Origin: a virus
Length of the DNA: 31,134 nt
IMG/VR virus record: IMGVR_UViG_3300037153_000006
Span: 1 to 31,134 of that record
Strand: one strand, 5' to 3'
The notes beneath the pieces were generated by a model. The model worked only from the letters and a program-made list of their open reading frames with translations. It was not told the origin of the DNA and ran no database searches. Made by a program: the position numbers and the translations under genes. Shown one piece after another: positions 1 through 7,231 of this stretch (its first letter is position 1; the number at the start of each line of letters is the position of its first letter).

Positions 1-16
1 TGTTAAACAGGACGTC
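1..16. repeat. Terminal overlap, left copy
   Basis: The first 16 bases (TGTTAAACAGGACGTC) are identical to the last 16 of the window (31119-31134). This is too short for a biological direct terminal repeat and fits the overlap left when a circular assembly is cut. The gene on the minus strand here closes correctly across the join. Confidence 0.85.
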
Positions 17-352
17 GTCGCCGCGGAAAACGACCGCGCGATCGGGACAACCCGTCGCGACCAGGACGGCGCGATCCAGGTCGGAACATCCCGCGTAAAA
101 CTCGGTTCGCTCGATTCCGTCCAGGGTTCGGAACCAGCGATACACCAACAACGCCGCGTCGCGCGCCTTGGATTCGATCGCGGTTCGCGTCGGCGGAAGG
201 GTCAACGGGTCGATTGGACGAACGACCGGCGACCGACCGTCGAGCGGTAACGGTTGGTCGGCCAGGCGCGGACGATTCAACGCCTGGCGCGACGCCGACA
301 TCGAACGCCGCAGGGATTCGCGATGCGACCGCGATCGATACGCTTTTCCCAT
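1..352 (-). CDS. Hypothetical protein, cut by the window join
   Basis: Not recognised. The gene starts with ATG at 352, overlapping the stop of the upstream gene as TAATG, and stays open to base 1. If the window is circular it continues at 31118 and stops with TGA at 31087, giving 127 residues. The first ~50 residues are Arg-, Ser- and Pro-rich and probably disordered; the C-terminal half looks folded and holds two Cys (in AGCSD and TGCPD). It lies between a RecT-operon gene and the DUF1376-type replication gene, so an early role is likely, but no function can be assigned. Confidence 0.75.
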   Translation of the reverse strand, partial: MGKAYRSRSHRESLRRSMSASRQALNRPRLADQPLPLDGRSPVVRPIDPLTLPPTRTAIESKARDAALLVYRWFRTLDGIERTEFYAGCSDLDRAVLVATGCPDRAVVFRGDDVLFN

Positions 353-1089
353 TACGACCGCCGAACGGGAATCTGTCGGGAAAAAAATCGGATTCCAGGA
401 ACCTTTACGGTTCCCTTCGTCCGCCTGGCAAACGTCGTTAGTCCTGCGTCGTCGAACTGCACGAACAGGCGATATTCAGGCCGGACGATCAACGACAACG
501 CGCGGGCGCGATTTTGCGGCGTGTCGCCGCCGACGGGTTCCCATGTCCAATCTTCGCGATACGACAAACCGGCGACGTCGGGAACGGCGGTCGGCAACGT
601 GACGGCGGGAACGTCGATCGGTTGATGGCGGACCACGTCGGCCAGTTCTTTTTGTCCCGCCTTTTCCAGTGATTTCGCTTCCGCCTTCCGCCTGGCGATT
701 TCCTTTTCCCGTTCTTCGGCGGCGATGCGTTGTTGTTCTTCGCGGCGGATCCGTTCTTCGCGTTCCTTGTACGCCGCGAGTAGCGCGCGGGCGCGACCCT
801 TCAACAGTTCGGCGGGTTCCAGGAACAACGCGCGAACCTGACACGCGGATTTCCAGGTTCGATGCGCCGACAAACAGACGTCGTCGAACGACGGTTTAAC
901 GCGATCGATAAATCGCGACACGCGTAATTCCAGGTCGGCAACGCCCGCGTATTCCGACGGCGACACAATTTCCGTCGGTAACGCGCGTTCGACATCGGCG
1001 ATCAACGCGGCGCGGTCGTCTTCGAGCGTTGCGCGGTTGCGCGGTTCTAACAACACGATTTCCGATTGCGGTTCGGTTGTCGTCGACAT
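352..1089 (-). CDS. Conserved phage protein with central coiled coil (recombination operon)
   Basis: 245 residues. Residues ~100-150 form a highly charged helix rich in Glu, Arg and Lys, a likely coiled coil. The C-terminal ~75 residues (containing YREDWTWEPVGG and the end pattern VPGIRFF) resemble a domain I know from phage proteins encoded beside RecT or ERF genes; its role is not established. The start ATG at 1089 lies just after the previous stop (TAA ending at 1090). Position in the early operon, downstream of annealing protein and exonuclease, suggests a recombination or replication accessory role, by context only. Confidence 0.8.
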   Translation of the reverse strand: MSTTTEPQSEIVLLEPRNRATLEDDRAALIADVERALPTEIVSPSEYAGVADLELRVSRFIDRVKPSFDDVCLSAHRTWKSACQVRALFLEPAELLKGRARALLAAYKEREERIRREEQQRIAAEEREKEIARRKAEAKSLEKAGQKELADVVRHQPIDVPAVTLPTAVPDVAGLSYREDWTWEPVGGDTPQNRARALSLIVRPEYRLFVQFDDAGLTTFARRTKGTVKVPGIRFFSRQIPVRRS

Positions 1090-1587
1090 TTAGAACAACT
1101 CGCAATCTTCGGCGGCGACCGCCGAACGTAGTTCTTCGATTGGTCGTAGTTGATTCACGGGAACGAAAAACGCGGGTCGCCCGCCTTGCGGGTCATCCCA
1201 CCATCGATCGTTTTTGGCGTCGCGTCCGAACAGATACCCGACCAGTTGGAACCGTTGCGGCGAATCCGTTGGATAGACCAGGACGAACGGCGCGTCGTCA
1301 GGGTCGGCGCGATGGACAATTAATCGGCGGTTCGGCGTCGCGACCGTTCGAACTTGGATGTTCAACCCGACGTCGGGCGCCGCGACGCCGATATTTCCCG
1401 ACCAGTACAGGTTCAACGCTTTCGCGACCGCGATTTCGCCCGCGACGCCGAGTGTTGTGATCATGGGAACGTCGTTCGGGTTCGCCCCGTACCCGATGCG
1501 CGCCTGGCGCGACGCGCAAGCAACGCAACGAATCGCCGCCGCGCATTGCGCGACCGCGTATTCTTCAATCGTCAGGTCGACAATCAC
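1090..1587 (-). CDS. Possible PD-(D/E)XK-fold nuclease-like protein
   Basis: 165 residues from a GTG at 1587 that overlaps the previous stop as GTGA, the coupling seen elsewhere in this operon. A 'GEIAVAKAL' helix is followed by 'PDVGLNIQVRT', then a strand ending FVLVY. That order (Glu in a first helix, Asp, then a strand with Q-x-R where E-x-K is usual) is reminiscent of PD-(D/E)XK restriction-type folds; the last motif is degenerate. Near the N-terminus there are three Cys (one in AQCAA, two in IRCVAC). A nuclease or nuclease-derived role in the recombination operon is inference; it may be catalytically inactive. Confidence 0.72.
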   Translation of the reverse strand: MIVDLTIEEYAVAQCAAAIRCVACASRQARIGYGANPNDVPMITTLGVAGEIAVAKALNLYWSGNIGVAAPDVGLNIQVRTVATPNRRLIVHRADPDDAPFVLVYPTDSPQRFQLVGYLFGRDAKNDRWWDDPQGGRPAFFVPVNQLRPIEELRSAVAAEDCELF

Positions 1588-1889
1588 GGCGCGCCGCAAC
1601 CGATCTGCCGCTTCGCAAACAGGGTCGCCAGGTCGCGCAAGTGTTCGCGAACGGCGACGGTTTCCACGTCGGCGCGCCGATAGACGCCCGCGTAATCGTT
1701 CGTCCATTCGACGGCGTCGCCGCCGAGCACGGGATCGATTACGAAGGCGCCGTCCGCCTGGTCGATCTGTACGATCCAACCGATGATCGGTTCGGCGCGG
1801 AACGACGTCACGTTGCCAGGTTCCAAAAACACGGCGACCCAGTCGCCGACCGCGGGATAAAACGAATGGAAACGAAAGGAATTAGACAT
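1584..1889 (-). CDS. Hypothetical protein, beta-rich
   Basis: 101 residues, not recognised. The start ATG at 1889 overlaps the end of the exonuclease gene by 8 bases and the stop overlaps the next GTG. The middle has alternating hydrophobic residues and aromatic positions typical of a small beta-barrel (GDWVAVFLEP, GWIVQID). No catalytic motif or membrane segment is visible. It is part of the early recombination operon by overlap on both sides. Confidence 0.75.
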   Translation of the reverse strand: MSNSFRFHSFYPAVGDWVAVFLEPGNVTSFRAEPIIGWIVQIDQADGAFVIDPVLGGDAVEWTNDYAGVYRRADVETVAVREHLRDLATLFAKRQIGCGAP

Positions 1890-2583
1890 CGCGGGATCCG
1901 TGTTGGCAGCGATTGCGGCGGAAATGAACGCAGGACAACGCGGCGAAGAACACCATTAAATCGCGCGGGTCGAAGTACGGCGCGGGCGTTCCTGGTCGCC
2001 CGTCCCGATGCAGTTTGACGGCGCGACGGCGAACGGGTCCGTCATAACCGATCGACGGGATCAAACAATCGCGGATTCCGCATTCGTACGCCGCGGTTTG
2101 AATCGGCGCCGCGACATCGTCCGGCGATCCCGTTTTCCAATCGTCGATCGACAACGCGCCGTCGCCGTCGAACCCGACGTAGTCGATCGTTCCGGCAAAC
2201 CAGCGCCGCGTATGCCAGAACCGATATTCGACGGCGATCGGTTTACCGTCGGCGTCGCGCAATGGCGTTTTCTTTAGTTCCGCCAGGTATGCGATCGCCG
2301 AATCGACATACCCGCGGTAGCGCGGATCGCAATCGTCGACGTCGTAATCGTCTTCGAGGTACGCGTGTAATACCTGGTGAACGTATGTCCCGCGCGCCTG
2401 CGCGTCGGACAGAATGCCGTTCGGGATCATGCTGAAATCGACGAATCGTTCTTCGTTCAACACTTGCGTAACCGACGGCGCGACGATCCCGTCGATCGTG
2501 TACACGTGGCGGTCGGCGTCGAACGCGGTTACGAACGGTTTTAGGGTCGGCGCCGCGGCGGGTTTCGATCGTCGCGGCGTCAT
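1882..2583 (-). CDS. PD-(D/E)XK exonuclease, RecB/Cas4-like
   Basis: 233 residues. It probably resects DNA ends to give the single strands used by the RecT-type protein encoded just upstream. Motifs in order: SVTQVL at ~37-42, G65-x3-H69 (GTYVHQ), Glu119 in AVEYRF, GTID with Asp134, the active-site pair Asp148-x-Lys150 (DWKTG), and QTAAYE (Gln162, Tyr166). This is the usual RecB-nuclease order (GxxxH, E, GxxD, DxK, Q-x3-Y). Its start ATG overlaps the upstream stop as ATGA. Pairing of such an exonuclease with an annealing protein is well known in phages; the exact substrate is inferred. Confidence 0.85.
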   Translation of the reverse strand: MTPRRSKPAAAPTLKPFVTAFDADRHVYTIDGIVAPSVTQVLNEERFVDFSMIPNGILSDAQARGTYVHQVLHAYLEDDYDVDDCDPRYRGYVDSAIAYLAELKKTPLRDADGKPIAVEYRFWHTRRWFAGTIDYVGFDGDGALSIDDWKTGSPDDVAAPIQTAAYECGIRDCLIPSIGYDGPVRRRAVKLHRDGRPGTPAPYFDPRDLMVFFAALSCVHFRRNRCQHGSRDV

Positions 2584-2834
2584 TGGACGTTGTTCGCCGC
2601 GACGAAATCGCGGATTTCTTCGCCGATTGATCCGACGACCGCGGCGGCGAAATCGTCGTCGTAATCGTCGCCGCCCAACATGACGATCGTTTCGTAGACA
2701 ATCGACGCGCCCGAAAAAAACACCAGGCGATACGCCAACATTTGCGCGTCGGACGCGTCGAGCGGAACCAGCTTCGCCCGCAACATTTGCCAGGCGCGAT
2801 CGATTAGATCGGCGGGAACGGCGGTCGCGGACAT
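2580..2834 (-). CDS. Hypothetical small acidic protein
   Basis: 84 residues, not recognised. It is mostly helical with an acidic stretch (GGDDYDDDF) in the second half. It lies between the RecT-type gene (5-base spacing) and the exonuclease gene (ATGA overlap), so it is translated with the recombination pair. Acidic small proteins in this position may act as partners of the annealing protein or as DNA mimics; nothing in the sequence decides this. Confidence 0.75.
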   Translation of the reverse strand: MSATAVPADLIDRAWQMLRAKLVPLDASDAQMLAYRLVFFSGASIVYETIVMLGGDDYDDDFAAAVVGSIGEEIRDFVAANNVQ

Positions 2835-2838
2835 AACA

Positions 2839-4011
2839 TCAACCCGCCGCCAGTTCTTCCAGGATTTTGCAGGCGGACCCGTTCGGTAATTTGCCGCGTT
2901 TCCAGGTCACAGTAAACGGCGTTCGCGTTCCTTCGGCGGACGCCGCCAGGTCGTAAATCGTTTGGTCGCGCGATACAAAGTCGTACGACATCGGCGGCGC
3001 GCCTTTCAGGTCAACGCGCGCCCGAATTTTGTAGTAGGGATCGCCGCCGCCCGTCGGCGGTTTAACGAACGCCGTGTCGACGATTACTAAATGTTCAATG
3101 ACGCCGCCGTTTGCACTGTTCGGTTCGGGCGTCGGTTTCGATGGCGGCGGCGTCGTATGCGGCGCCGTCGGAATGTCGGTCGTTTCGTCGGGCGGTTCGT
3201 CGCCTGGTTCGCGGGCGGGCGGCGACGGTTCGGGTTCGCGCGGGTCGGGCGGCGCCGACGGTTCGTCGTCGATCGTCGTCGTCGGCGCCGCGAGTTTCGC
3301 CGACCGACGAACGGGCGGCGCGGGCGGCGGCGCGGGAACAACGGTCGTCGATTCGGCGTCGACGTAATCGGACAGTTCTTCGACCAGGCGGATCCCGCGC
3401 AGTTCCGCGGGGAACGCATCGCGACCGCCGAACCCGCGGGCGCGCATTTTCAACATGCGCGACGGGTAATCCGTCCAGGGTCCAGCCTTCCGCCATAACT
3501 TCGCGACCTTCGCGTCGGCAACCGAAAACGTCCCGACGAACGGATCGGGATTTCCCTTCCGCCAAAACATCGCGACCGCCCGCGTTAGATCGTTTTGCAG
3601 GTCGGCGGGCGTCAACGCGTCAACTTCGGATCCGTCGGGTCGGACGAAATATTCCCGATGGCGGTCGTACTTCGGCGCCGCCATGATCACGCCTAAAAAT
3701 CCTTCGGCGTACAACCCTGGTCGACCGTTGATCACGGCGATCGATTGCAACGCGGCGATCGGCGGTAATCCCAGTTCTTCGCCGAGTAGAATCGCGACCA
3801 AACAATCGGCGGGTTGTTTCCGGTATTGCGTCGGAACAATGTTCGACAACGCGAACCGATCCGACAGCTGAATCGCGACCGATAAATTTCCGGCCAACGT
3901 CCAACCCGATCCGCGCGCCATCGCGGGACCATGCGCGACGGGCGTTAGCGATGTCGATTCGCGTTCCAGGTCGGCGGACGTTCGCAGGTCAGGCGGCGCG
4001 GTTTGCGGCAT
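2839..4011 (-). CDS. recT: RecT-family single-strand annealing protein with extra C-terminal domain
   Basis: 390 residues from ATG 4011, chosen because GAAGGTGA lies 4 bases upstream; longer starts lack a binding site. Residues ~30-220 match the RecT type: a helix with PADCLVAILLGEELGLPPIAAL, then SIAVINGRPGLYAE, a WxKAGPW loop, PSRMLKMRARGF and GIRLVEELSDYV. After this comes a ~80-residue Pro/Thr/Glu-rich linker and then a folded C-terminal domain of ~88 residues (IEHLVIVDTAF to KILEEL) with alternating strands, perhaps an OB-fold. Standard RecT proteins lack this tail. The protein should anneal complementary single strands together with the exonuclease encoded at 1882-2583. RecT identity is firm; the tail's fold is a guess. 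Confidence 0.88.
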   Translation of the reverse strand: MPQTAPPDLRTSADLERESTSLTPVAHGPAMARGSGWTLAGNLSVAIQLSDRFALSNIVPTQYRKQPADCLVAILLGEELGLPPIAALQSIAVINGRPGLYAEGFLGVIMAAPKYDRHREYFVRPDGSEVDALTPADLQNDLTRAVAMFWRKGNPDPFVGTFSVADAKVAKLWRKAGPWTDYPSRMLKMRARGFGGRDAFPAELRGIRLVEELSDYVDAESTTVVPAPPPAPPVRRSAKLAAPTTTIDDEPSAPPDPREPEPSPPAREPGDEPPDETTDIPTAPHTTPPPSKPTPEPNSANGGVIEHLVIVDTAFVKPPTGGGDPYYKIRARVDLKGAPPMSYDFVSRDQTIYDLAASAEGTRTPFTVTWKRGKLPNGSACKILEELAAG

Positions 4012-4015
4012 GTGT

Positions 4016-4168
4016 TCACCTTCGATCGTTCGGCGTTCCGTCGTCGCGGCGCGCGTGCGCGTATCGATCGACGGATCCAAGGTCCGATAGTGGATTGGTC
4101 GGGCGGCGCCAACGCCAATAGACGATGGCGGCGACGATGATCGCGACGGCGGCGGTTTCGGTCGTCAT
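4016..4168 (-). CDS. Small single-pass membrane protein
   Basis: 50 residues. ATG at 4168 overlaps the stop of the excisionase-like gene (ATGA), and the stop lies 4 bases before the RecT-type start, so it sits tightly inside the early operon. Residues ~5-18 form one short hydrophobic segment (AAVAIIVAAIVYW) followed by WRWRRP, so the basic C-terminal tail should face the cytoplasm. Small membrane proteins at this place can act in exclusion or host takeover; no family is recognised. Confidence 0.6.
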   Translation of the reverse strand: MTTETAAVAIIVAAIVYWRWRRPTNPLSDLGSVDRYAHARRDDGTPNDRR

Positions 4169-4371
4169 TGCACCCGCCGCAACGATGGGCGCCAACGGTT
4201 CGCCAGGTATTGATCGATTAGGTCGGCGCGATAGCGCGCAACCTTTCCAACCCGCGGGCGCAGTTCTTCGAGGAACGGCAACCGCCCTGCACGTTTCAAC
4301 TGTTCGAACGTGCTGCGCGGCATGTTCAACGCTTCCAGTACTTCGACGGTCGTATAGCAACGCCGCGGCAT
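4165..4371 (-). CDS. Excisionase/MerR-like helix-turn-helix protein
   Basis: 68 residues. The pattern YTTVEVLEALNMPRSTFEQLKRAGRLPF is a winged HTH of the excisionase/AlpA kind: a TTxEV helix, a recognition helix starting at PRSTF, then a KxGRLPF wing. Arg/Lys-rich C-terminus. It is the second gene of the leftward early operon, where a directionality factor for the integrase or a second early regulator would be expected. The integrase itself lies on the opposite strand. Role as Xis is likely but not shown. Confidence 0.78.
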   Translation of the reverse strand: MPRRCYTTVEVLEALNMPRSTFEQLKRAGRLPFLEELRPRVGKVARYRADLIDQYLANRWRPSLRRVQ

Positions 4372-4391
4372 TGGGATCCCCCTGGCGGCGT

Positions 4392-4619
4392 TTAGGCGGG
4401 TCGTTGGTCGGCGGTCGGCGGCGGCGTCAGGTCGACAGGGACTAGTTCTTCCGGTTCCAGGTTCAACGCCCGCGCCAGGCGGACGACGTTTTCATACGAC
4501 GCCAACCGATCGGGATCGCTCTCCAGGCGGGAAATAATCGTGATGTCGACGCCCGACCGCCGCGCTAGTTCCGCCTGCGATAGTCCGGCAACCTTCCGCA
4601 ATTTCTTCAGGTCAACCAT
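4392..4619 (-). CDS. Cro-like XRE-family regulator
   Basis: 75 residues. A complete XRE helix-turn-helix spans residues ~3-60: LKKLRKVAGLSQAELARRSG, then ITIISRLES and ENVVRLARAL. The length (no sensor domain) is typical of Cro. It is the first gene of the leftward early operon, starts at ATG 4619 with AAGGGGG seven bases upstream, and faces the larger HTH gene at 4749. It likely binds the shared control region to shut off the repressor promoter during lytic growth; direction of control is inferred from position. Confidence 0.85.
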   Translation of the reverse strand: MVDLKKLRKVAGLSQAELARRSGVDITIISRLESDPDRLASYENVVRLARALNLEPEELVPVDLTPPPTADQRPA

Positions 4620-4660
4620 TGCGGTTCCCCCTTACGGTTAAACCTTACTGTCGGACCGCA

Positions 4661-4689
4661 ACGCTAAACCTGCGCTTGTTTTTTGTCAA
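4661..4689 (-). promoter_or_regulatory. Leftward early promoter (PL-like)
   Basis: On the minus strand a perfect -35 TTGACA (4689-4684) is followed after 17 bases by TAGCGT (4666-4661), a weak -10. It would drive the Cro-like gene and the whole recombination operon. The -35 overlaps that of the rightward promoter. Confidence 0.55.
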
Positions 4690-4704
4690 GCGTTGCCGTA
4701 TAAC
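4676..4704 (+). promoter_or_regulatory. Rightward repressor promoter
   Basis: TTGTTT (4676-4681), a 17-base spacer and TATAAC (4699-4704) form a plausible sigma-70 promoter for the repressor gene at 4749. It overlaps the leftward promoter, so the two should be mutually exclusive. Confidence 0.55.
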
Positions 4705-4748
4705 CGCGTTGAAATGGATGTTCGTGTTGGACCGCAACAGTTGACCTT

Positions 4749-5402
4749 ATGGTTCAAACCCCAAACGCGCGACAGAAAAAAGAACAGGTCGAACAACCAA
4801 ACAACGATCGCGACGTCGCCGTGTTCGTGTCAGACGCCGCCGACGATCATTCGCCCGCCGACGCGCCAACAACGATCGCGCCGATCGTTGAAGGCGACGC
4901 CGAAACCGCGTTCGTCGACGCCGCCGCGGGAATAGGCGTTGAACGCGTGCGAATCCCGTACGACGTGATCGGCGCGACGATTAAGGCGTTGCGTCAACGA
5001 AAGCGTTGGCGCCAGGTTGATCTAGCAAGCAAGGCGGGCGTTGCTGAAGGCACGATCACGGGCGTCGAACTTGGACGCCGAACGCAAATCCCGAACGTTA
5101 AAAAAATCGCCGCCGCGTTAGGCGTCGATTTCCAAACATTGACGTCAGGCGACGCCGTCGATCGCACGTCGTTGGACGATTTGACCGACGAAGATTTGAT
5201 GATCGCCCGCCTGTACAACCAGGCGGCGACGCCGATCAAAATTACCATCCGTCGACTACTGCGAACCGAGAACATCGACATCGCGGAACGCTTCGACCGA
5301 TTGGACGAAGACAGGCAACGCCGTGTCCGCTTGATCATTGACGCGGAACTAGAACAACAATTGGTCCGCGTCACCAAAACGGCAACAAAAAACGTCAGGT
5401 GA
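4749..5402 (+). CDS. Repressor-like XRE helix-turn-helix protein
   Basis: 217 residues. Residues 1-65 are acidic and Ala/Thr-rich, probably disordered; residues ~70-135 form an XRE domain (IGATIKALRQRKRW, VDLASKAGVAEGTITGVELG, NVKKIAAALG). The last ~70 residues are charged helices (RRLLRTENIDIAERFDRL, RRVRLIIDAELE), with no LexA/CI-type Ser-Lys peptidase, so release by RecA-driven self-cleavage is not expected. ATG 4749 is used; no clear binding site precedes it. Divergence from the Cro-like gene points to the lysogeny repressor. The N-terminal extension is unusual for a phage repressor. Confidence 0.8.
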   Translation: MVQTPNARQKKEQVEQPNNDRDVAVFVSDAADDHSPADAPTTIAPIVEGDAETAFVDAAAGIGVERVRIPYDVIGATIKALRQRKRWRQVDLASKAGVAEGTITGVELGRRTQIPNVKKIAAALGVDFQTLTSGDAVDRTSLDDLTDEDLMIARLYNQAATPIKITIRRLLRTENIDIAERFDRLDEDRQRRVRLIIDAELEQQLVRVTKTATKNVR

Positions 5403-5425
5403 AATTGTCGTGAAGGAAACCCGCA

Positions 5426-5836
5426 ATGTCGCGACCCGTTTTGAAATTTCGCGCCCGTCCTGCGTCAATGGCACACGAACAACCAACGAAGAAAACGTCC
5501 GCCGAACGCCTAGCGACAATCCAACGGATCGACGATCACGTCGCGAAGGTTCGCCGCCTGGTCGACGCGGCGCGCAATCGCCACATGCTAACCCGCATGA
5601 TGATCCGGTTAGCGCAGGCGGATCCCGCCGAACAGGATCCCGAAAAACTGAAGGCGGCAGAACACTACGTCAACCTGTTTACCGTTGCGCGCCCAGGTTG
5701 GCAGGCGGTACCCGCGGCGGAGAACTGCGGGCGAATCCTAGTCGCGGCGACCGTCGCGGCGACCGACAATTACCATTTTGCTGTCGGCGTCGCGTTGGGA
5801 TCGCGCGTAGTCCAACACCAAACCAGGGGGAAATAA
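5426..5836 (+). CDS. Hypothetical helical protein (lysogeny-side operon)
   Basis: 136 residues, not recognised. ATG 5426 follows AAGGAA by 8 bases; an inner ATG at 5468 is possible. Residues ~25-75 form charged helices (RLATIQRIDDHVAKVRRLVDAARN), the rest alternates hydrophobic and Ala-rich segments (ILVAATVAATDNYHFAVG). It is the first gene after the repressor, and its TAA stop is followed directly by the ATG of the next gene, so the two are probably co-translated. Function unknown. Confidence 0.72.
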   Translation: MSRPVLKFRARPASMAHEQPTKKTSAERLATIQRIDDHVAKVRRLVDAARNRHMLTRMMIRLAQADPAEQDPEKLKAAEHYVNLFTVARPGWQAVPAAENCGRILVAATVAATDNYHFAVGVALGSRVVQHQTRGK

Positions 5837-6334
5837 ATGGAATCGATCGATCCGTCAGCATACACGCCAGCACTCGGATCTACGTTCGTTCGTGAATTGA
5901 CCGATCGCGACAAAGGCGCCGCCCTGCGGATCGGGCGCGACGCTTGGTCGCGACACGAAGTTGGGGAACGATTGCGGGTCGTTCACACGCGCGCCTGCGC
6001 GATCCTGTCGGCGATCTGTCGACAGTTGAAAGTCCAATCAACCCGCGACCTGTACAACAGCACGTCGCCCTACACGTTCGCGGATTATCCCGCGGGCGTT
6101 ACCACGTTGTACGTGATGTTCGCCGCCTTTCGCGATAAAGACCTTGATCCTGACGCCTGGTACGCGAAGGGACAGGAACAGGCGATCGTGTCGTTCTTCG
6201 CCCTGAAACATCGCGAACAGGTCGCCAACCAGCGCACGCGCGCCGACCAGGAACGGCGCCAACGTCGGGATCGAACCCGCCGTCAGACGTCCGCCGTCAA
6301 CAAAATCCTGTCGACGGCGAGCGATAAACCGTAA
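5837..6334 (+). CDS. Hypothetical protein with basic C-terminal tail
   Basis: 165 residues, not recognised. GGGGGAA precedes ATG 5837 by 4 bases. Residues 1-120 look folded and mainly helical, with aromatic residues (TFADYPAGVTTLYVMFAAF). The last ~40 residues are strongly basic (RADQERRQRRDRTRRQ) and could bind nucleic acid. It is coupled to the gene before it. No catalytic motif can be seen. Confidence 0.72.
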   Translation: MESIDPSAYTPALGSTFVRELTDRDKGAALRIGRDAWSRHEVGERLRVVHTRACAILSAICRQLKVQSTRDLYNSTSPYTFADYPAGVTTLYVMFAAFRDKDLDPDAWYAKGQEQAIVSFFALKHREQVANQRTRADQERRQRRDRTRRQTSAVNKILSTASDKP

Positions 6335-6362
6335 ACATTCCTGGTAACGCGGAAGGGAATCA

Positions 6363-6875
6363 ATGAAACAAACGCTATTGCAACAATTGATCGCCGAACG
6401 GGACGAACTAAACGCCGCGATCGCCGTCCTGCAACGACGATTCGGCGCGACGTTCGGCGGTCGGGCAATGCGCGCCGCGACGACCGCGATCACGCGGGCG
6501 TCGTCGAACGGGAACGTGTCGTCGAACGGACAGGAACCGCAACAGAAACGCATCGGTCGCCCGCCAGGACGCCCGAAGGTGAAACAGGAACCGCTGTTCC
6601 GCGGCGCGGGTCGCGACATCGCAACGATCCCGTTGCCGTCGGGCGTCAGCTTCGACGGGATCGAATTTCCCCAAGCGGTCGCGTTGGCAGTTCGGGCGGT
6701 GAAACAACCGATCCCGACGCCCGAACTAACGCTGTTACTCGAAACCGCAGGCGTCAACATTCCACACGGCAAAATACCTGCGCGCCGCTATGTCGGAATG
6801 ATCGCCGCCAACCTGAAAAATCAAAAAGTGTTGGCGAAGACGCCCCGCGGTTGGATGAAAGGTTCGCGCGCCTAA
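6363..6875 (+). CDS. AT-hook protein with C-terminal winged-helix-like domain
   Basis: 170 residues. Residues 1-27 are a short helical (coiled-coil) segment, residues ~60-70 hold an AT-hook-like core (GRPPGRPK) that binds the minor groove of AT-rich DNA in known proteins, and the last ~75 residues (from FPQAVALAVRAV to GWMK) have the pattern of a winged helix such as the HARE-HTH type. ATG 6363 has AAGGG 5 bases upstream. It is probably a DNA-binding regulator or accessory protein of the lysogeny operon. AT-hooks suit the AT-rich iteron array of this genome, but no link is shown. Confidence 0.75.
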   Translation: MKQTLLQQLIAERDELNAAIAVLQRRFGATFGGRAMRAATTAITRASSNGNVSSNGQEPQQKRIGRPPGRPKVKQEPLFRGAGRDIATIPLPSGVSFDGIEFPQAVALAVRAVKQPIPTPELTLLLETAGVNIPHGKIPARRYVGMIAANLKNQKVLAKTPRGWMKGSRA

Positions 6876-6889
6876 AGAAACGCGCGAAA

Positions 6890-6913
6890 CCGCGCGACCC
6901 TGCGAACGCGCGG
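6890..6913 (+). terminator. Hairpin after the AT-hook gene
   Basis: A perfect 7-bp stem, CCGCGCG (6890-6896) and CGCGCGG (6907-6913) with a 10-base loop, starts 15 bases after the stop codon. There is no T run, so it is only terminator-like; it may pause or process the operon message. Confidence 0.4.
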
Positions 6914-6920
6914 ACTGGAT

Positions 6921-6960
6921 CCTAAATTTAGGTTTGTTGGTTTGAACCGTCGGGACCAAC
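6921..6960. promoter_or_regulatory. Cluster of palindromes in the operon gap
   Basis: CCTAAATTTAGG (6921-6932) is a perfect 12-bp palindrome, unusual in GC-rich DNA. It is followed by GGTTTGAACC (6939-6948) and by GTTGGT (6936-6941) paired with ACCAAC (6955-6960). Together they look like an operator or promoter-control site ahead of the gene at 6986. No convincing -10 box was found. Confidence 0.4.
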
Positions 6961-6985
6961 CGACAACACGGTCGACGTGTGCTTT

Positions 6986-7231
6986 ATGGCGAATCCGTCC
7001 GAATCCGTTCGCGCCGCCGCCGTCGCCGCGTACTACGATCGCCTGCGAACCGCGCCGCCGCCCGTCGACAACGCGGCATTCCCCGCAGGCGCCGACATGA
7101 TTTTTTACTGTCGCGCCTGTCGCCATGTTTGCGACATTAAACCCGAATCGTATTACTTTCCGCCGAACCGCTATTGCAGTGAATGTCGCGGGTTGATCGA
7201 CCAGGGTTGGATCCCGCGACCATTGGTCTAA
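6986..7231 (+). CDS. Small zinc-ribbon protein
   Basis: 81 residues from ATG 6986; a GTG at 6977 would add three residues, and neither has a ribosome binding site. Two Cys pairs form a zinc ribbon: CRAC (with HVC just after) near residue 46 and CSEC near residue 70. The segment between them is rich in Tyr and Pro (YYFPPNRYC). The first ~30 residues are an Ala-rich helix. It follows the only sizeable gap in the operon and may have its own promoter. Function not known; zinc ribbons of this size are often nucleic-acid or protein adaptors. Confidence 0.65.
   Translation: MANPSESVRAAAVAAYYDRLRTAPPPVDNAAFPAGADMIFYCRACRHVCDIKPESYYFPPNRYCSECRGLIDQGWIPRPLV

Larger units (their letters stand above)
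4620..4748. promoter_or_regulatory. Divergent immunity/control region
   Basis: This 129-bp gap separates the Cro-like and repressor-like genes. It holds a direct repeat, GGACCGCAAC, at 4653-4662 and 4729-4738, which brackets both promoters, and an inverted pair CGCTTG (4673-4678) / CAAGCG (4687-4692) that coincides with the promoter -35 boxes. CGGTTA (4635-4640) and TAACCG (4701-4706) form a wider inverted pair. These are the best candidates for operators of the two HTH proteins. Confidence 0.7.

Noticed and set aside
1-16. 16-base end repeat as a true terminal repeat or cos end
   Set aside because: It lies inside a coding gene that closes cleanly across it, and is too short for a direct terminal repeat; an assembly overlap is the simple reading.
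3074-3498. Plus-strand ORFs opposite the RecT-type linker
   Set aside because: Low-complexity Gly/Ser or Arg runs antisense to the Pro-rich linker; shadows.
4693-4935. Plus-strand ORF starting near the repressor promoter
   Set aside because: Out of frame with the repressor, Pro/Arg-rich shadow without a binding site.
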